A stretch of 64,000 nucleotides of DNA from an uncultured Alphaproteobacteria bacterium (GCA_903934325.1 CAIZNH010000031.1:80335-144334); one strand, 5' to 3'; numbered from the stretch's first letter, positions 1-9,949 are shown. Program-made: numbers and translations. Notes: generated by a model not told the origin, from the sequence alone.

Positions 1-255
1 GAAGGCCAGCGCGGTCAGGCGGCGGATGTGCGCGAGGCGCTCGGCGAGGTCCGACTGGTCGCCCAGCTCGCCGCCCATCTCCTGATTATCGGCAATGTCA
101 TCCGCCCGGCGGCACCAGGCATAGAGCAGCCACGCCCGCTCGCGGGTTTCGCGGTCGAACAGGCGTGCGGCGGCGGAAAAGCTCTGCGAGCCCTTCTTGA
201 TCGACAGCCGTGCATGCTCGACCAGTGCGGCGCGGGTTGCCGGATCCACCGCCAT
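1..255 (-). CDS. crtB: Phytoene synthase CrtB, N-terminal part (runs off the left edge)
   Basis: CrtB condenses two geranylgeranyl diphosphates into phytoene, the first committed carotenoid step. Only the first 85 codons are present. I translated them by hand from an ATG at 255: the protein begins MAVDPATRAALVEHARLSIK and contains the typical squalene/phytoene synthase start (KKGSQSFSAAARLF, then RERAWLLYAWCRRADDIAD, with the first aspartate-rich DDIAD motif near residue 55). It lies 9 nt downstream of the LOG-family gene and on the same strand as crtI and crtY, so it is probably the distal gene of this carotenoid operon. The C-terminal part and the second aspartate motif lie outside the window. 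Confidence 0.9.
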   Translation of the reverse strand, partial: MAVDPATRAALVEHARLSIKKGSQSFSAAARLFDRETRERAWLLYAWCRRADDIADNQEMGGELGDQSDLAERLAHIRRLTALAF

Positions 256-264
256 CGCGCGAGC

Positions 265-846
265 CTACAGCTCCTCGGCCTTCATGCGGAAGATCGGAGT
301 GTGGGGCTCATAGGCCGCCATCTTTTCGAGCAGATCGGCGATGCTTTCCGCCGCGATCAGAATGTTCTGGTGCGCGGGCCGTACGAAGCCGACTTCGGCC
401 ATGGTCGCGTTGAAGGCGAGCAGGTGATCGTAGAAGCCGAAAGCATTGAGCAGGCCCACGGGCTTGGAGTGGTAGCCCAGCTGCGACCAGCTCATCGCCT
501 CCCACAGCTCGTCCATCGTGCCCACCCCGCCGGGGATGGTGACGAAGCCGTCGGAGAGATCGGTGAAGCGCTGCTTCCTCTCGTGCATTCCCGAGACAGT
601 GACGAGTTCGTCGCAATCATGGTTGGCGACTTCGGCTTTCACGAGGTGTTCGGGGATGATGCCGATCACCTCGCCGCCCGCGTCCTTCGCGCCCTTGGCA
701 ACTGCGCCCATCAGCCCGAGCCTGCCCCCGCCATAGACGAGGCCAATGCCGCGCGCGGCCAATTCCGCGCCGACATCATGGGCGAGCTGGAGGTAACGCG
801 GATCCTCCGGCGAGGCCGATCCGCAATAGACGGCGAGACGTTTCAT
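265..846 (-). CDS. LOG-family protein (TIGR00730; Rossmann nucleotide-binding, putative nucleoside 5'-monophosphate phosphoribohydrolase)
   Basis: The 193 aa length is usual for the LOG/TIGR00730 family. It has the N-terminal nucleotide-binding strand (MKRLAVYCGSASPEDPRY), the VYGGGRLGLMGAVA loop and the hallmark PGGVGTMDELWE active-site motif around residues 105-116. Characterised family members hydrolyse the N-glycosidic bond of nucleoside 5'-monophosphates (cytokinin activation, or AMP/purine turnover); the substrate here is unknown. Its ATG overlaps the stop of the 137 aa gene (ATGA, 843-846) and crtB begins 9 nt after its stop, so it is embedded in the carotenoid operon. The link to pigment synthesis is positional only. 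Confidence 0.88.
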   Translation of the reverse strand: MKRLAVYCGSASPEDPRYLQLAHDVGAELAARGIGLVYGGGRLGLMGAVAKGAKDAGGEVIGIIPEHLVKAEVANHDCDELVTVSGMHERKQRFTDLSDGFVTIPGGVGTMDELWEAMSWSQLGYHSKPVGLLNAFGFYDHLLAFNATMAEVGFVRPAHQNILIAAESIADLLEKMAAYEPHTPIFRMKAEEL

Positions 847-1256
847 CGGCGCGTGTCTCCAGCGCCGCAGGCGAACGCGATGATGCGGCGATCGCCATTA
901 TCGGTTTCGAGCTCGGCGGCCCGCAGCTCGATTTCATCGAACGTCATCCCGGGTTCGCCGCTTGGCTGGAGCGTCACCACCTGCTCCATCCCGATCTCCT
1001 TGCTGGCGCAATCGACGACAGCGATCGTATCGAACACCATCGGGGCTTCCAGCTTGACTTCGGTGCGGAGCAGCACCTGCTTGAAGCGCTTGCCGCCAAT
1101 CTCGGTTTCCGAACGCCACGCCTCGTCGATCCAGCCGATGATATTCGGGTCTTCGTGAGCCTTGGCCCAGCGGTGGGCATGCCCGGGCGCGGCGAGCGGC
1201 GAGGGGCCGAGCTCCAGCGCCCCGCCAGCAAGCAGCAGCAGCAGCGACCCGATCAC
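843..1256 (-). CDS. Small exported protein of unknown function in the carotenoid operon
   Basis: 137 aa, GTG start at 1256 overlapping the crtI stop (GTGA, 1253-1256). The start MIGSLLLLLAGGALELGPSPLAA looks like a short signal peptide or membrane anchor. It is followed by a soluble domain (RWAKAHEDPNIIGWIDEAWR, then VEVKLEAPMVFDTIAVVDCA-like strands) with two cysteines, in DCAS and FACGAG. I do not recognise the family. The beta-rich pattern and the export signal suggest a periplasmic protein. Coupling to crtI on one side and to the LOG gene on the other argues strongly that it is a real, co-translated gene. Confidence 0.72.
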   Translation of the reverse strand: MIGSLLLLLAGGALELGPSPLAAPGHAHRWAKAHEDPNIIGWIDEAWRSETEIGGKRFKQVLLRTEVKLEAPMVFDTIAVVDCASKEIGMEQVVTLQPSGEPGMTFDEIELRAAELETDNGDRRIIAFACGAGDTRR

Positions 1257-2818
1257 TGTGTCCCCACCTTCGCCAGATCCTCCAGCATCAGCCCGGCGGT
1301 CGCCTTGGCGCTGCCGACCACGCCGGGGATGCCTGCGCCCGGGTGGGTGCCGGCGCCGACGAGGTAGTAGTTGTCGATCACGTCATCGCGGTTGTGGCCG
1401 CGCAGCCAGGCGCTCTGCCACAGCACGGGTTCCAGGCTGAAGGCGCTGCCCATGTGGGCGTTGAGATCGGCCTTGAAGTCCTTGGGCGCATAGCTGAACT
1501 TGGTGACGATCCGGCTGTGGATGTCGGGGATCAGGCGGCGTTCCAGCTCGTCGAGGATCATCTTTTCGAGGCGGGGGCCGACCTCGTCCCAGTCGAGCGG
1601 CATCTTGCCCATGTGGCTGACGGGAACGAGCGCGTAGAAGGTGCTCTTGCCTTCGGGCGCCATGCCGGGATCGGTGACAGTCGGGTGGTGGAGGTAGATC
1701 GCGAAATCTTCCGGCACCACGCCGTTCTTGTAGATGTCGTCGAGCAGGCCCTTGTAGCGCTTGGCGAACAGGATCATGTGGTGCGGGATGCCGGGCCAGG
1801 TGCCCTCCAGCCCGAAGTGCACCACGAAGAGCGAGGGCGAATAGCTCTTGCGGTTCAGCGACTTGGCCATCTGCTTGCCGCGCTCGCTGCCCGACAGCAG
1901 GTCCTTGTAGGAATGCATGATGTCGGCGTTGGAAGCGACCGCATCATAGCGCTGGCGGAAGCCGCTCTTGGTCTCGACCTCGGTCGCCTTGGTGCCCAGC
2001 GTGTGCACCTGCACCACCGGATCACCGACGCGCATCGTGCCGCCCAGCCGCTCGAAGTGCCGCACCATCCCGGCGATCAGCCGGTTGGTGCCGCCGCGCG
2101 CCCACCACACGCCGCCGTCCTTCTCCAGCTTGTGGATCAGGGCATAGATCGAGGAGGTGTTCATCGGATTGCCGCCGACCAGCAGCGTGTGGAACGAGAG
2201 CGCCTCGCGCAGCTTTTCGGACTGCACATAGCTCGAAACCATGCCGTAGACGCTCCGCCACGCCTGCTCCTTGATCAGGGCCGGGGCGGCCTTCAGCATC
2301 GACTTGAAATCGAGGAAGGGCACAGTGCCGAGCTTGAGATAGCCTTCCTCGTAGACGCGCTGCGAATATTCGAGGAAGCGCGCATAGCCCGCGACGTCGG
2401 CGGGGTTCAGTTTGGCGATCTCGGCGTTGAGCTGCTCTTCGTCGTTCGAATAGTCGAAGTTGGTGCCGTCGGGCCAGTTGAGGCGGTAGAAGGGCATGAC
2501 CTTCATCAGCTCGACATCTTCGGAAATGTCGTGGCCGGTGAGCGCCCACAGCTCTTCAAGGCAGGGCGGATCGGTGATCACCGTCGGCCCGGCGTCGAAG
2601 GTGAAGCCGACCTTCTCCCAGAAATAGGCGCGCCCGCCCGGCTTGTCGCGGCTTTCGATCACGGTGGTGGCGATCCCGGCGGATTGCAGCCGGATGGCGA
2701 GCGCCATCCCGCCAAAGCCCGATCCGATCACGCAGGCGGTGCGGCCTTCATAGCGCTGCGCCAGTGCAGGGTCGACGCCCTTGGCAGGCGTAAGGTTGAG
2801 CTTCGCATCGGCGTTCAT
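1253..2818 (-). CDS. crtI: Phytoene desaturase CrtI
   Basis: CrtI is an FAD-dependent desaturase that introduces conjugated double bonds into phytoene to give lycopene at the cytoplasmic membrane. The 521 aa protein has the N-terminal dinucleotide-binding fold (ACVIGSGFGGMALAIRL, ESRDKPGGRAYFW), the FDAGPTVITDP motif, and the carotenoid-oxidase C-terminal signature YLVGAGTHPGAGIPGVVGSA. I chose the ATG at 2818 (MNADAKLNLTPAK) rather than the upstream in-frame ATG because it overlaps the crtY stop (ATGA, 2815-2818) and gives the normal family length. It sits between crtY and the 137 aa gene in one operon. Confidence 0.95.
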   Translation of the reverse strand: MNADAKLNLTPAKGVDPALAQRYEGRTACVIGSGFGGMALAIRLQSAGIATTVIESRDKPGGRAYFWEKVGFTFDAGPTVITDPPCLEELWALTGHDISEDVELMKVMPFYRLNWPDGTNFDYSNDEEQLNAEIAKLNPADVAGYARFLEYSQRVYEEGYLKLGTVPFLDFKSMLKAAPALIKEQAWRSVYGMVSSYVQSEKLREALSFHTLLVGGNPMNTSSIYALIHKLEKDGGVWWARGGTNRLIAGMVRHFERLGGTMRVGDPVVQVHTLGTKATEVETKSGFRQRYDAVASNADIMHSYKDLLSGSERGKQMAKSLNRKSYSPSLFVVHFGLEGTWPGIPHHMILFAKRYKGLLDDIYKNGVVPEDFAIYLHHPTVTDPGMAPEGKSTFYALVPVSHMGKMPLDWDEVGPRLEKMILDELERRLIPDIHSRIVTKFSYAPKDFKADLNAHMGSAFSLEPVLWQSAWLRGHNRDDVIDNYYLVGAGTHPGAGIPGVVGSAKATAGLMLEDLAKVGTQ

Positions 2819-4077
2819 GCCGGGGTCTCCATGTTCAAAGGCTTGGTGTCGAATGGCTTCCCGGAGGAAAACAGCGCCCGGATGGCGCGCGGGATAGCTA
2901 CGGGCGGCTTGCCGGTAAGGATGCGCAGGCGATCGGGCCAGGTTGATCGGCCCGCGTAGAAGCGTTCCACCAGCTGGCCCTTCAAGGCGTAGAAATGCTC
3001 GAACACCACCACCCGCTTGCCCGGCTCGGCGGCTTCGAACAGCATCCGGCTGAGCATCCGGTAATAGGCCGTGGCGCGCCAGTGCCGCTTGGCGCGGCGA
3101 TTGCAGAAGGCCGCGAGTTCTGCCCCCGAACAATCGGGACGGGCGGCGATGAGGCGCGCAATCGCCAGCGCGTTTTCGGCGGCGAAGGGCAGGGTGTAGC
3201 TGGTGAGCGGGTGCGAAAAGCCCCCGCGTGCGCCCGCCAGCGCGACGCCGGGAATGGCGATTTCGCTCAGCGCCGCGCCAAAATCCCCGCCCGAGATCAC
3301 GGGCAGGATCCCCGCTTCCTGATCGATCACTTCGCCCTTCCAGCCGTTGCGATGGGCATATTCGGCCACCCGGCCCTTCAGCACCTCGGCGTCCATCTTG
3401 GGCTGATCGGCGTAGTAGGTGTCCTCGACGAAGACCTCTGTGGGCGAGAGCGGCAGGACATAGACGAAGCGGTAGGCCGGCTCGTTGCCATAGGGCGCGA
3501 TCTGATCGACGCTGGCATCCATGATGACCGGGCGGGTCAGGCCATGGGGCTGTTCGCAGCGGAAATGCTGGCCGAGGAACACCTGCCAGCCGCCGCCCAG
3601 ATGCTTTGACGAGCGGAACGGGCGGCAGTCGATCACGCGTTTGGCCGCAATCCGCGTGCCGTCAGCCAGCGTGACGCCGCCGGCATCGAGGTGGGCCGCC
3701 TTGGCCTCCAGCATCACGCTTTCGGGCGGCAGTTCCTCCGTCAGCGCGCGGTGGAATTCGGCGCTGGCGAGCGAGCGATAGGCGGTCGGCAGGGTGCGGG
3801 CGAGGCCGGGAAAGGCGATGTCATAGCCCGCGTCCCAGCCATTGAGGGCGAAGCCCGCCATCAGCGGGCGCGCAGAGGCGGCGATATCGGTTTCGAACCA
3901 GCTCCAGCGGTGATGCCCCCCAAGCGTGCGCCCGGCCTCGATCACGAGGAAACGGCAGCCCGGCGCATGGCGGTGCAGCGCCAGCGCGATCAGCCCGCCC
4001 GCCAGCCCGCCGCCGACGATGATGACGTCATGCGGTGCGGAACCTTGCGCGGGGTTATCTTGCGGGGAATCAGCCAT
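2815..4077 (-). CDS. crtY: Lycopene beta-cyclase CrtY
   Basis: CrtY cyclises the psi ends of lycopene to give beta-carotene. The 420 aa protein starts MADSPQDNPAQG and carries the flavin/NAD-binding motif DVIIVGGGLAGGLIALAL, the FETDI and SLASAEFHRAL segments, PVIMDASVDQ, and the conserved FVYVLPLSPTEVFVEDTYYA of CrtY cyclases. I preferred the ATG at 4077 over an in-frame ATG 14 codons upstream because the upstream extension (MDCPFCTPALG) is unlike the family. It is the first gene of the crtYI-x-LOG-crtB operon. A palindrome overlaps its ribosome-binding region. Confidence 0.95.
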   Translation of the reverse strand: MADSPQDNPAQGSAPHDVIIVGGGLAGGLIALALHRHAPGCRFLVIEAGRTLGGHHRWSWFETDIAASARPLMAGFALNGWDAGYDIAFPGLARTLPTAYRSLASAEFHRALTEELPPESVMLEAKAAHLDAGGVTLADGTRIAAKRVIDCRPFRSSKHLGGGWQVFLGQHFRCEQPHGLTRPVIMDASVDQIAPYGNEPAYRFVYVLPLSPTEVFVEDTYYADQPKMDAEVLKGRVAEYAHRNGWKGEVIDQEAGILPVISGGDFGAALSEIAIPGVALAGARGGFSHPLTSYTLPFAAENALAIARLIAARPDCSGAELAAFCNRRAKRHWRATAYYRMLSRMLFEAAEPGKRVVVFEHFYALKGQLVERFYAGRSTWPDRLRILTGKPPVAIPRAIRALFSSGKPFDTKPLNMETPA

Positions 4078-4083
4078 CTGTTT

Positions 4084-4097
4084 CTGCCCTAGGGCAG
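4084..4097. promoter_or_regulatory. Perfect 14-bp palindrome at the crtY leader/ribosome-binding region
   Basis: CTGCCCTAGGGCAG ends 6 nt upstream of the crtY ATG, so it covers the place where the ribosome-binding site must lie. It could be a transcription-factor operator or an RNA hairpin that limits crtY translation. The symmetry is visible; the function is inference. Confidence 0.35.
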
Positions 4098-4191
4098 GCG
4101 TGCAAAATGGGCAATCCAAAGGGCATGGGCAAAGGGCAGGGGCAAAGGGGAGCGGCGGAGGGCGGCGCGGCCAATCTTCGCAGGTTTGAAG

Positions 4192-4205
4192 GATGTTGCA
4201 ACATC
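4192..4205. promoter_or_regulatory. Perfect 14-bp palindrome between the divergent crtY and mipA-like genes
   Basis: GATGTTGCAACATC lies about 115 nt upstream of crtY (minus strand) and 80 nt upstream of the MipA-like gene (plus strand), which is a natural place for a shared operator. The half-site TTGCAA-type core recurs at 43710-43735. The purine-rich stretch 4118-4153 between the two palindromes contains short tandem repeats of GGGCAAAGGG type. No regulator is identified. Confidence 0.35.
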
Positions 4206-4285
4206 ACGCGAAGCCAATAGAGGGCGCTGTCGGATGCCCCCCATCCGTCCTCTCCCGAATCCTGACCCCCCGAAAGGATTGCCCG

Positions 4286-5227
4286 ATGAAGCCTCTCTCC
4301 GCCCCCCTTGCCTCGCTCGCCCCGCTGGCTCTGCTGACGCTGGCTGTCGTCCCCGCCCACGCGAACACGAGCGAAGCGGACGCTGGCACCGATACCGCAG
4401 CCGCTGCCGAACAGCCCGCGCCGCCGCCCGCCGCGCCGGTTTCGCTGGCCTTCACCAAGCCGGTCTATGACGAAACCTGGGCGACCATCGGGCTCGGCGC
4501 CGGGCTGGTGCCGAGCTATGCGGGTTCGGACAATTATATCGCCTTCCCCCTGCCGCTGGTGGTGGGCCGCGTCGGCGGTGTGGGCATCCGGCCCAATGGC
4601 GCCGGCATCACGCTCGATGTGCTCTCGGCCAAGCCCACGCTCGGCAAGCGCAAGACCCGTCTCGCCTTCGGGCCGACTGTCCGCTTCCGCAATGACCGCA
4701 ATCTCGACGTCGGCGACAATGTGGTCGAGGCCGCGGGCAAGCTCGATGCAGCGCTCGAAGTCGGGCTCAATGCCGCGGTGTCCTTCCCCGGCGTGTTCAA
4801 GCCGCTCGATACGCTCAGCATCGGCATCCAGGCCCGCCGCGACGTGCTGGGCGCGCATGAGGGCACGGTGATCGAGCCGCAGATCAGCTACGCCAGCCCG
4901 CTCGGCAAGGCCTTCGTGTTGCAGGTGCAGACCGGCATCGAAATCGTCGATGACAGCTTTGCCGATTACTACTTTTCGGTCACCCCGGCCCAGCGGCTGG
5001 CGAGCGGCCTGCCCGCTTTCACCGCCGAGGGCGGATTGAACCGCATCGGCACGCTGGCGATCCTCAACTACGACCTGTCCGGCAATGCGCTCGACGGCGG
5101 GTGGAGCGTCTTCGGCGTCGGCGGCTATTCGCGCCTGCTGGGCGACGCGGCCGACACGCCCTACACGCAAGCACGCGGCAGTGCGAACCAGTTCATCACC
5201 GGACTGGGCGTGGGCTATACGTTCTGA
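4286..5227 (+). CDS. MipA/OmpV-family outer membrane protein
   Basis: 313 aa with a signal peptide (MKPLSAPLASLAPLALLTLA, cut near AHANTSEA), a short Ala/Pro-rich linker (PAPPPAAPVS) and a beta-strand-rich domain starting TWATIGLGAGLVPSYAGSDN, typical of MipA/OmpV proteins. It ends in an aromatic residue (GLGVGYTF), as expected for BAM-assembled beta-barrels. MipA in E. coli scaffolds murein enzymes; others in the family are porin-like, and the role here is not known. The start at 4286 was chosen because it follows an AAAGGA site and begins a clear signal sequence; an in-frame ATG at 4193 lacks both. Confidence 0.85.
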   Translation: MKPLSAPLASLAPLALLTLAVVPAHANTSEADAGTDTAAAAEQPAPPPAAPVSLAFTKPVYDETWATIGLGAGLVPSYAGSDNYIAFPLPLVVGRVGGVGIRPNGAGITLDVLSAKPTLGKRKTRLAFGPTVRFRNDRNLDVGDNVVEAAGKLDAALEVGLNAAVSFPGVFKPLDTLSIGIQARRDVLGAHEGTVIEPQISYASPLGKAFVLQVQTGIEIVDDSFADYYFSVTPAQRLASGLPAFTAEGGLNRIGTLAILNYDLSGNALDGGWSVFGVGGYSRLLGDAADTPYTQARGSANQFITGLGVGYTF

Positions 5228-5248
5228 GCGGAGCGGGGGGCGTGCCGA

Positions 5249-5875
5249 TTAACACTTTGCCAGCGTCGTCGATGTGGCGCTTTGTGCCTTGGCCACCCCC
5301 TTGGCATGTAGCGCCTTGAACTCCGCCACGGGAACGCGCGCGAAGTATTTTTTCGTCTCGTAGAACTTCGGCGGGAGCATCAAGCGGAAGTGCAGATATT
5401 CCGGCGGTGTGGCCCCGGTCAGATCGTTGAATGCGGCAGTCATCGGGCGTCCGATTCCGTCGGCGACGGGCCTGTTCATGAACATCCCTGTCCACCGCCC
5501 CGATGGCTCGCGCCGTTCGATGGTCCACTCGCTGCTGGCGATCTGGCGCTCCGGGCTGAAGATGATGACCGCACCATTGTCCACGATATAGCCCTTGAGC
5601 GAAAAGCTGCCGTCGCCGGTATCGGTGAGAGGCTGGCCCGGTACGTAATAGGTCTGGGTGAGCGCCAGCTGGAGATTGCCCTTGAGCGTGAGCGTGCTGG
5701 CCGGCTGGCTCTGCCCGGGAGGTGCGGGATCGGGCATCATGCTGGCGGTCATCACCACGCGGTCCTTGGCATATTGGCACGACCAGACGGGCTTTGCCGC
5801 AGCCGGTGACGGCATGAGCGCGAGCGTGGCAATCGCCGCAGCGGCCCATCGGCCAATCGTTTCCGTCATCGTCAT
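5249..5875 (-). CDS. Exported protein of unknown function
   Basis: 208 aa from an ATG at 5875 with a good GGAAGGGG site 8 nt upstream. MTMTETIGRWAAAAIATLAL then MPSPAAAKPVW is a classical signal peptide with an AxA site, and the mature start has a cysteine (WSCQYAK) that may pair with the C-terminal LAKC. The middle is beta-rich (STLTLKGNLQLALTQTYYV, GSFSLKGYIVDNGAVIIF). A GTG at 5902 overlapping the upstream gene's stop (GTGA) is an alternative start that would add nine residues before the signal peptide. It is clearly co-transcribed with the 245 aa gene. I do not recognise the family. Confidence 0.7.
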   Translation of the reverse strand: MTMTETIGRWAAAAIATLALMPSPAAAKPVWSCQYAKDRVVMTASMMPDPAPPGQSQPASTLTLKGNLQLALTQTYYVPGQPLTDTGDGSFSLKGYIVDNGAVIIFSPERQIASSEWTIERREPSGRWTGMFMNRPVADGIGRPMTAAFNDLTGATPPEYLHFRLMLPPKFYETKKYFARVPVAEFKALHAKGVAKAQSATSTTLAKC

Positions 5876-5898
5876 AAGACCCCTTCCCGGTTGCGCCA

Positions 5899-6636
5899 TC
5901 ACAGAGCCCCGCCGGGCTTGATCCAGTTGTAAAGCAGATCGGGCACCGTGCCCCCTGAGTTGCCATCGAGCGTGCTCATCGCTCGGTAGAGGAGGTTGCG
6001 GCTTGCCGCGCTGTCGACCCCTGGCGAATTGCCGAGGCCGTAGAGCCGGGCGATCTCGTCGCGCAGCGGCTTGAAGCTATTGCCTGTATTGCTCACCAGC
6101 CACTTTTTGGCGAGTTCCTCGGTCACGAAGGCCAGAACCTTGCCTTCGCGTTCGGGGCTGCTCTTGTAATCGGTCACTACAACGTCCCAGCCATGATTGG
6201 GCTTGGCCCATTCGGCGGCCAGATCAGGCACGGGATTGAGCACATTGAGCAGCACTTTCTTGGCATTGCCGACTGCCGGGAGGGTCTGCACGAACTGGTC
6301 GGAGGTGGGCGCCATGCCTGCCGCATAGATGCGGATGTTGCGGAACTGGCTCTGGGTCATTTCGGTCAGCAGATCGGCTTCTGCGGCATCGATTTTGCCG
6401 TCCTTGCGGATCGCGGCGGCGATCTGCTGCGCATCAACCTGGTTGAGCGAGCCGGGATTGCGCTGCCTGACGAGCTTCAATTCGGCAAAGACCGCCGGAG
6501 ACAGGTCGTTCACTTGTCCGTCAATCACCACGGGAGCAGTCGGAGGAGGAGGTGCTGCCAGCAAGGGGGCGGCCCCCACCATCGCGGCGAGCAGGGCGGT
6601 CTGCGCAAAGCCGGCTACGGAAAAACGCGTCATCAT
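5899..6636 (-). CDS. Exported protein of unknown function
   Basis: 245 aa. MMTRFSVAGFAQTALLAAMV then GAAPLLAAPPPP is a signal peptide. The mature domain is mainly helical (DLSPAVFAELKLVRQRNPGS, QQIAAAIRKDGKIDAAEADL) and contains an EF-hand-like KDGKIDAAEAD segment near residue 80, followed by a domain of alternating strands (KKVLLNVLNPVPDLAAEW, GWDVVVTDYKSSPEREGK). It ends GGTVPDLLYNWIKPGGAL. It overlaps or abuts the downstream 208 aa exported gene, so the two probably act together in the periplasm. The family is not recognised. Confidence 0.7.
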   Translation of the reverse strand: MMTRFSVAGFAQTALLAAMVGAAPLLAAPPPPTAPVVIDGQVNDLSPAVFAELKLVRQRNPGSLNQVDAQQIAAAIRKDGKIDAAEADLLTEMTQSQFRNIRIYAAGMAPTSDQFVQTLPAVGNAKKVLLNVLNPVPDLAAEWAKPNHGWDVVVTDYKSSPEREGKVLAFVTEELAKKWLVSNTGNSFKPLRDEIARLYGLGNSPGVDSAASRNLLYRAMSTLDGNSGGTVPDLLYNWIKPGGAL

Positions 6637-6697
6637 GATGTTCCCCCAAGTCGCGTCCCCGCTGGACTCATAACTCTGCCGGGCCTATCCAGCAACC

Positions 6698-8715
<2,018 letters not shown>

Positions 8716-8768
8716 TTGCAGCCGGATGGCGGGGGCCTGCGTAGCTCGGGTCTCGTCAGGAGAATGCC

Positions 8769-9332
8769 ATGATGCGTATCGCCTCCGCCGCCGCTGTTCT
8801 TGTTGCCCTTGCTGTTCCCTCCGCCGCGCAGGAAGCACCTGCGCTCACTATCGCCGAAGCCCGCGCCTCGATGGCGGGGGCATGGGAGGGGCAGCTCAAG
8901 TATCTCGACTATTCGTCGGGCAAGTGGGAGGGCATCCCCGTGACCGTCACCGTCACGCTCGAAGGGGATCGCAACACCCTCACCCGACGCTCCGTGTTCG
9001 ATGACGGGCCGCGGGTCGGCAATGTCTTCATCACCGGAATGTCGATGCTGGGCGCGGACGGGGTGACCGAATACAACTCCGGCTTCCGCGCCGGTCGCAC
9101 GCCCTGGTTCGAAGCTGCGACCCTCACGCTCGCAGCCGCCACCGATGCATCGCACTGGACCATCATCGCTGTCCGCGAAGCCGAGGACGACAACCGCCCG
9201 GCGCGCATCCGCGAGACCACCACCCGTAACGGGGCGAGCCTCGTGACGCTCAAGGAGGTCGATTTCCTCGACGATGCGGGCGAGGAATGGTTCAGCCGCA
9301 ACCGCACCGTGCTGACGCAGGCGGGGCAATAG
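8769..9332 (+). CDS. Exported protein of unknown function
   Basis: 187 aa behind an AGGAG site. MMRIASAAAVLVALAVPSAA is a signal peptide with cleavage before QEAPAL. The mature part looks like a lipocalin/THAP-type beta-barrel (MAGAWEGQLKYLDYSSGKW, VTVTVTLEGDRNTLTRRSVF, NGASLVTLKEVDFLDDAG) of about 165 residues. The WEG/Y-D-Y pattern at the N terminus resembles small DUF1579-like ligand-binding barrels, but I cannot assign a family. It lies 53 nt after thiC and may be read from the same transcript. Confidence 0.7.
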   Translation: MMRIASAAAVLVALAVPSAAQEAPALTIAEARASMAGAWEGQLKYLDYSSGKWEGIPVTVTVTLEGDRNTLTRRSVFDDGPRVGNVFITGMSMLGADGVTEYNSGFRAGRTPWFEAATLTLAAATDASHWTIIAVREAEDDNRPARIRETTTRNGASLVTLKEVDFLDDAGEEWFSRNRTVLTQAGQ

Positions 9333-9429
9333 CTCGCGCGCCGCTTGCGCCAGATCAATTCGCGCAGGTCCCCTTCCGCTAGGATGGTTCCCAACCGGTG
9401 CCCCATCGGCACGGCGCAGGAGGGATACC

Positions 9430-9702
9430 ATGCGAGTTCTCAACACGTGGAAGACCGGGTTTTCGACCGGCGCGATGCTCGGCTTGCTGCACAGCATGTG
9501 GGCGACGCTCGTCGCGGCAGGCTGGGGGCAGCCGGTGCTCGACTTCGTGCTGCGGCTCCACATGATCCACATGACGATGAAGGTCGGCCCGTTTGATCTG
9601 GTGGTCGCGGCGGGCCTCGTTGCGCTCACCGCCACCATCGGCTTTGCCTATGGCATCATCTTCGCGCTGATCTGGAACATGCTGGCCGCCCGCGCGGTCT
9701 GA
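9430..9702 (+). CDS. Small two-helix membrane protein of unknown function
   Basis: 90 aa behind an excellent AGGAGGG site. Two hydrophobic segments are visible: residues about 10-32 (FSTGAMLGLLHSMWATLVAA) and 55-85 (DLVVAAGLVALTATIGFAYG then IIFALIWNMLA). A histidine/methionine-rich loop (LHMIHMTMK) lies between them, which could bind metal or heme, but no known motif is complete. There is no operon partner in the same frame within 100 nt. Confidence 0.65.
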   Translation: MRVLNTWKTGFSTGAMLGLLHSMWATLVAAGWGQPVLDFVLRLHMIHMTMKVGPFDLVVAAGLVALTATIGFAYGIIFALIWNMLAARAV

Positions 9703-9811
9703 TTATGCGCCATCCCCGGGGTGCGGACGCCACCGCATTGACCCTGCGGGCAAAAGGGCAGACACCTGCAGCGGGCCGGAATGCACGGTGGCCCTTTGGG
9801 GGATCCACACC

Positions 9812-9934
9812 ATGACTGCATACCGCCTGCTGCAAATCCTGCTTGTCGCCTTCGGGGTGGTGTTCTGCCTCGTCGGGCCGCTGGCGATGGTCTGGCCGAG
9901 CGGCTGGGCATGGCACGAGGCGCCAACACCCTAG
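9812..9934 (+). CDS. 40-aa hydrophobic small protein, possibly a truncated membrane protein
   Basis: Translated by hand: 40 codons from an ATG with a GGGGGA site 8 nt upstream. It starts MTAYRLLQILLVAFGVVFCL, giving one transmembrane helix, then PLAMVWPSGWAWHEAPTP and a stop. The good start signals and the abrupt end after a WPSGW-type loop suggest either a genuine small membrane protein or the N-terminal remnant of a longer multi-span protein. No frame downstream obviously continues it before the convergent gene at 9950. Confidence 0.45.
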   Translation: MTAYRLLQILLVAFGVVFCLVGPLAMVWPSGWAWHEAPTP

Positions 9935-9949
9935 CCGGCACCCGCCACC

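Noticed and set aside
28..1158. Long plus-strand reading frame opposite the crtB/LOG region
   Set aside because: It is the mirror of the minus-strand LOG and 137 aa genes, has no family features, and GC-rich DNA opens such frames routinely.
1343..2959. 538-codon plus-strand frame opposite crtI
   Set aside because: Antisense shadow of a clearly recognised desaturase; repetitive His/Leu/Gly composition typical of such shadows.
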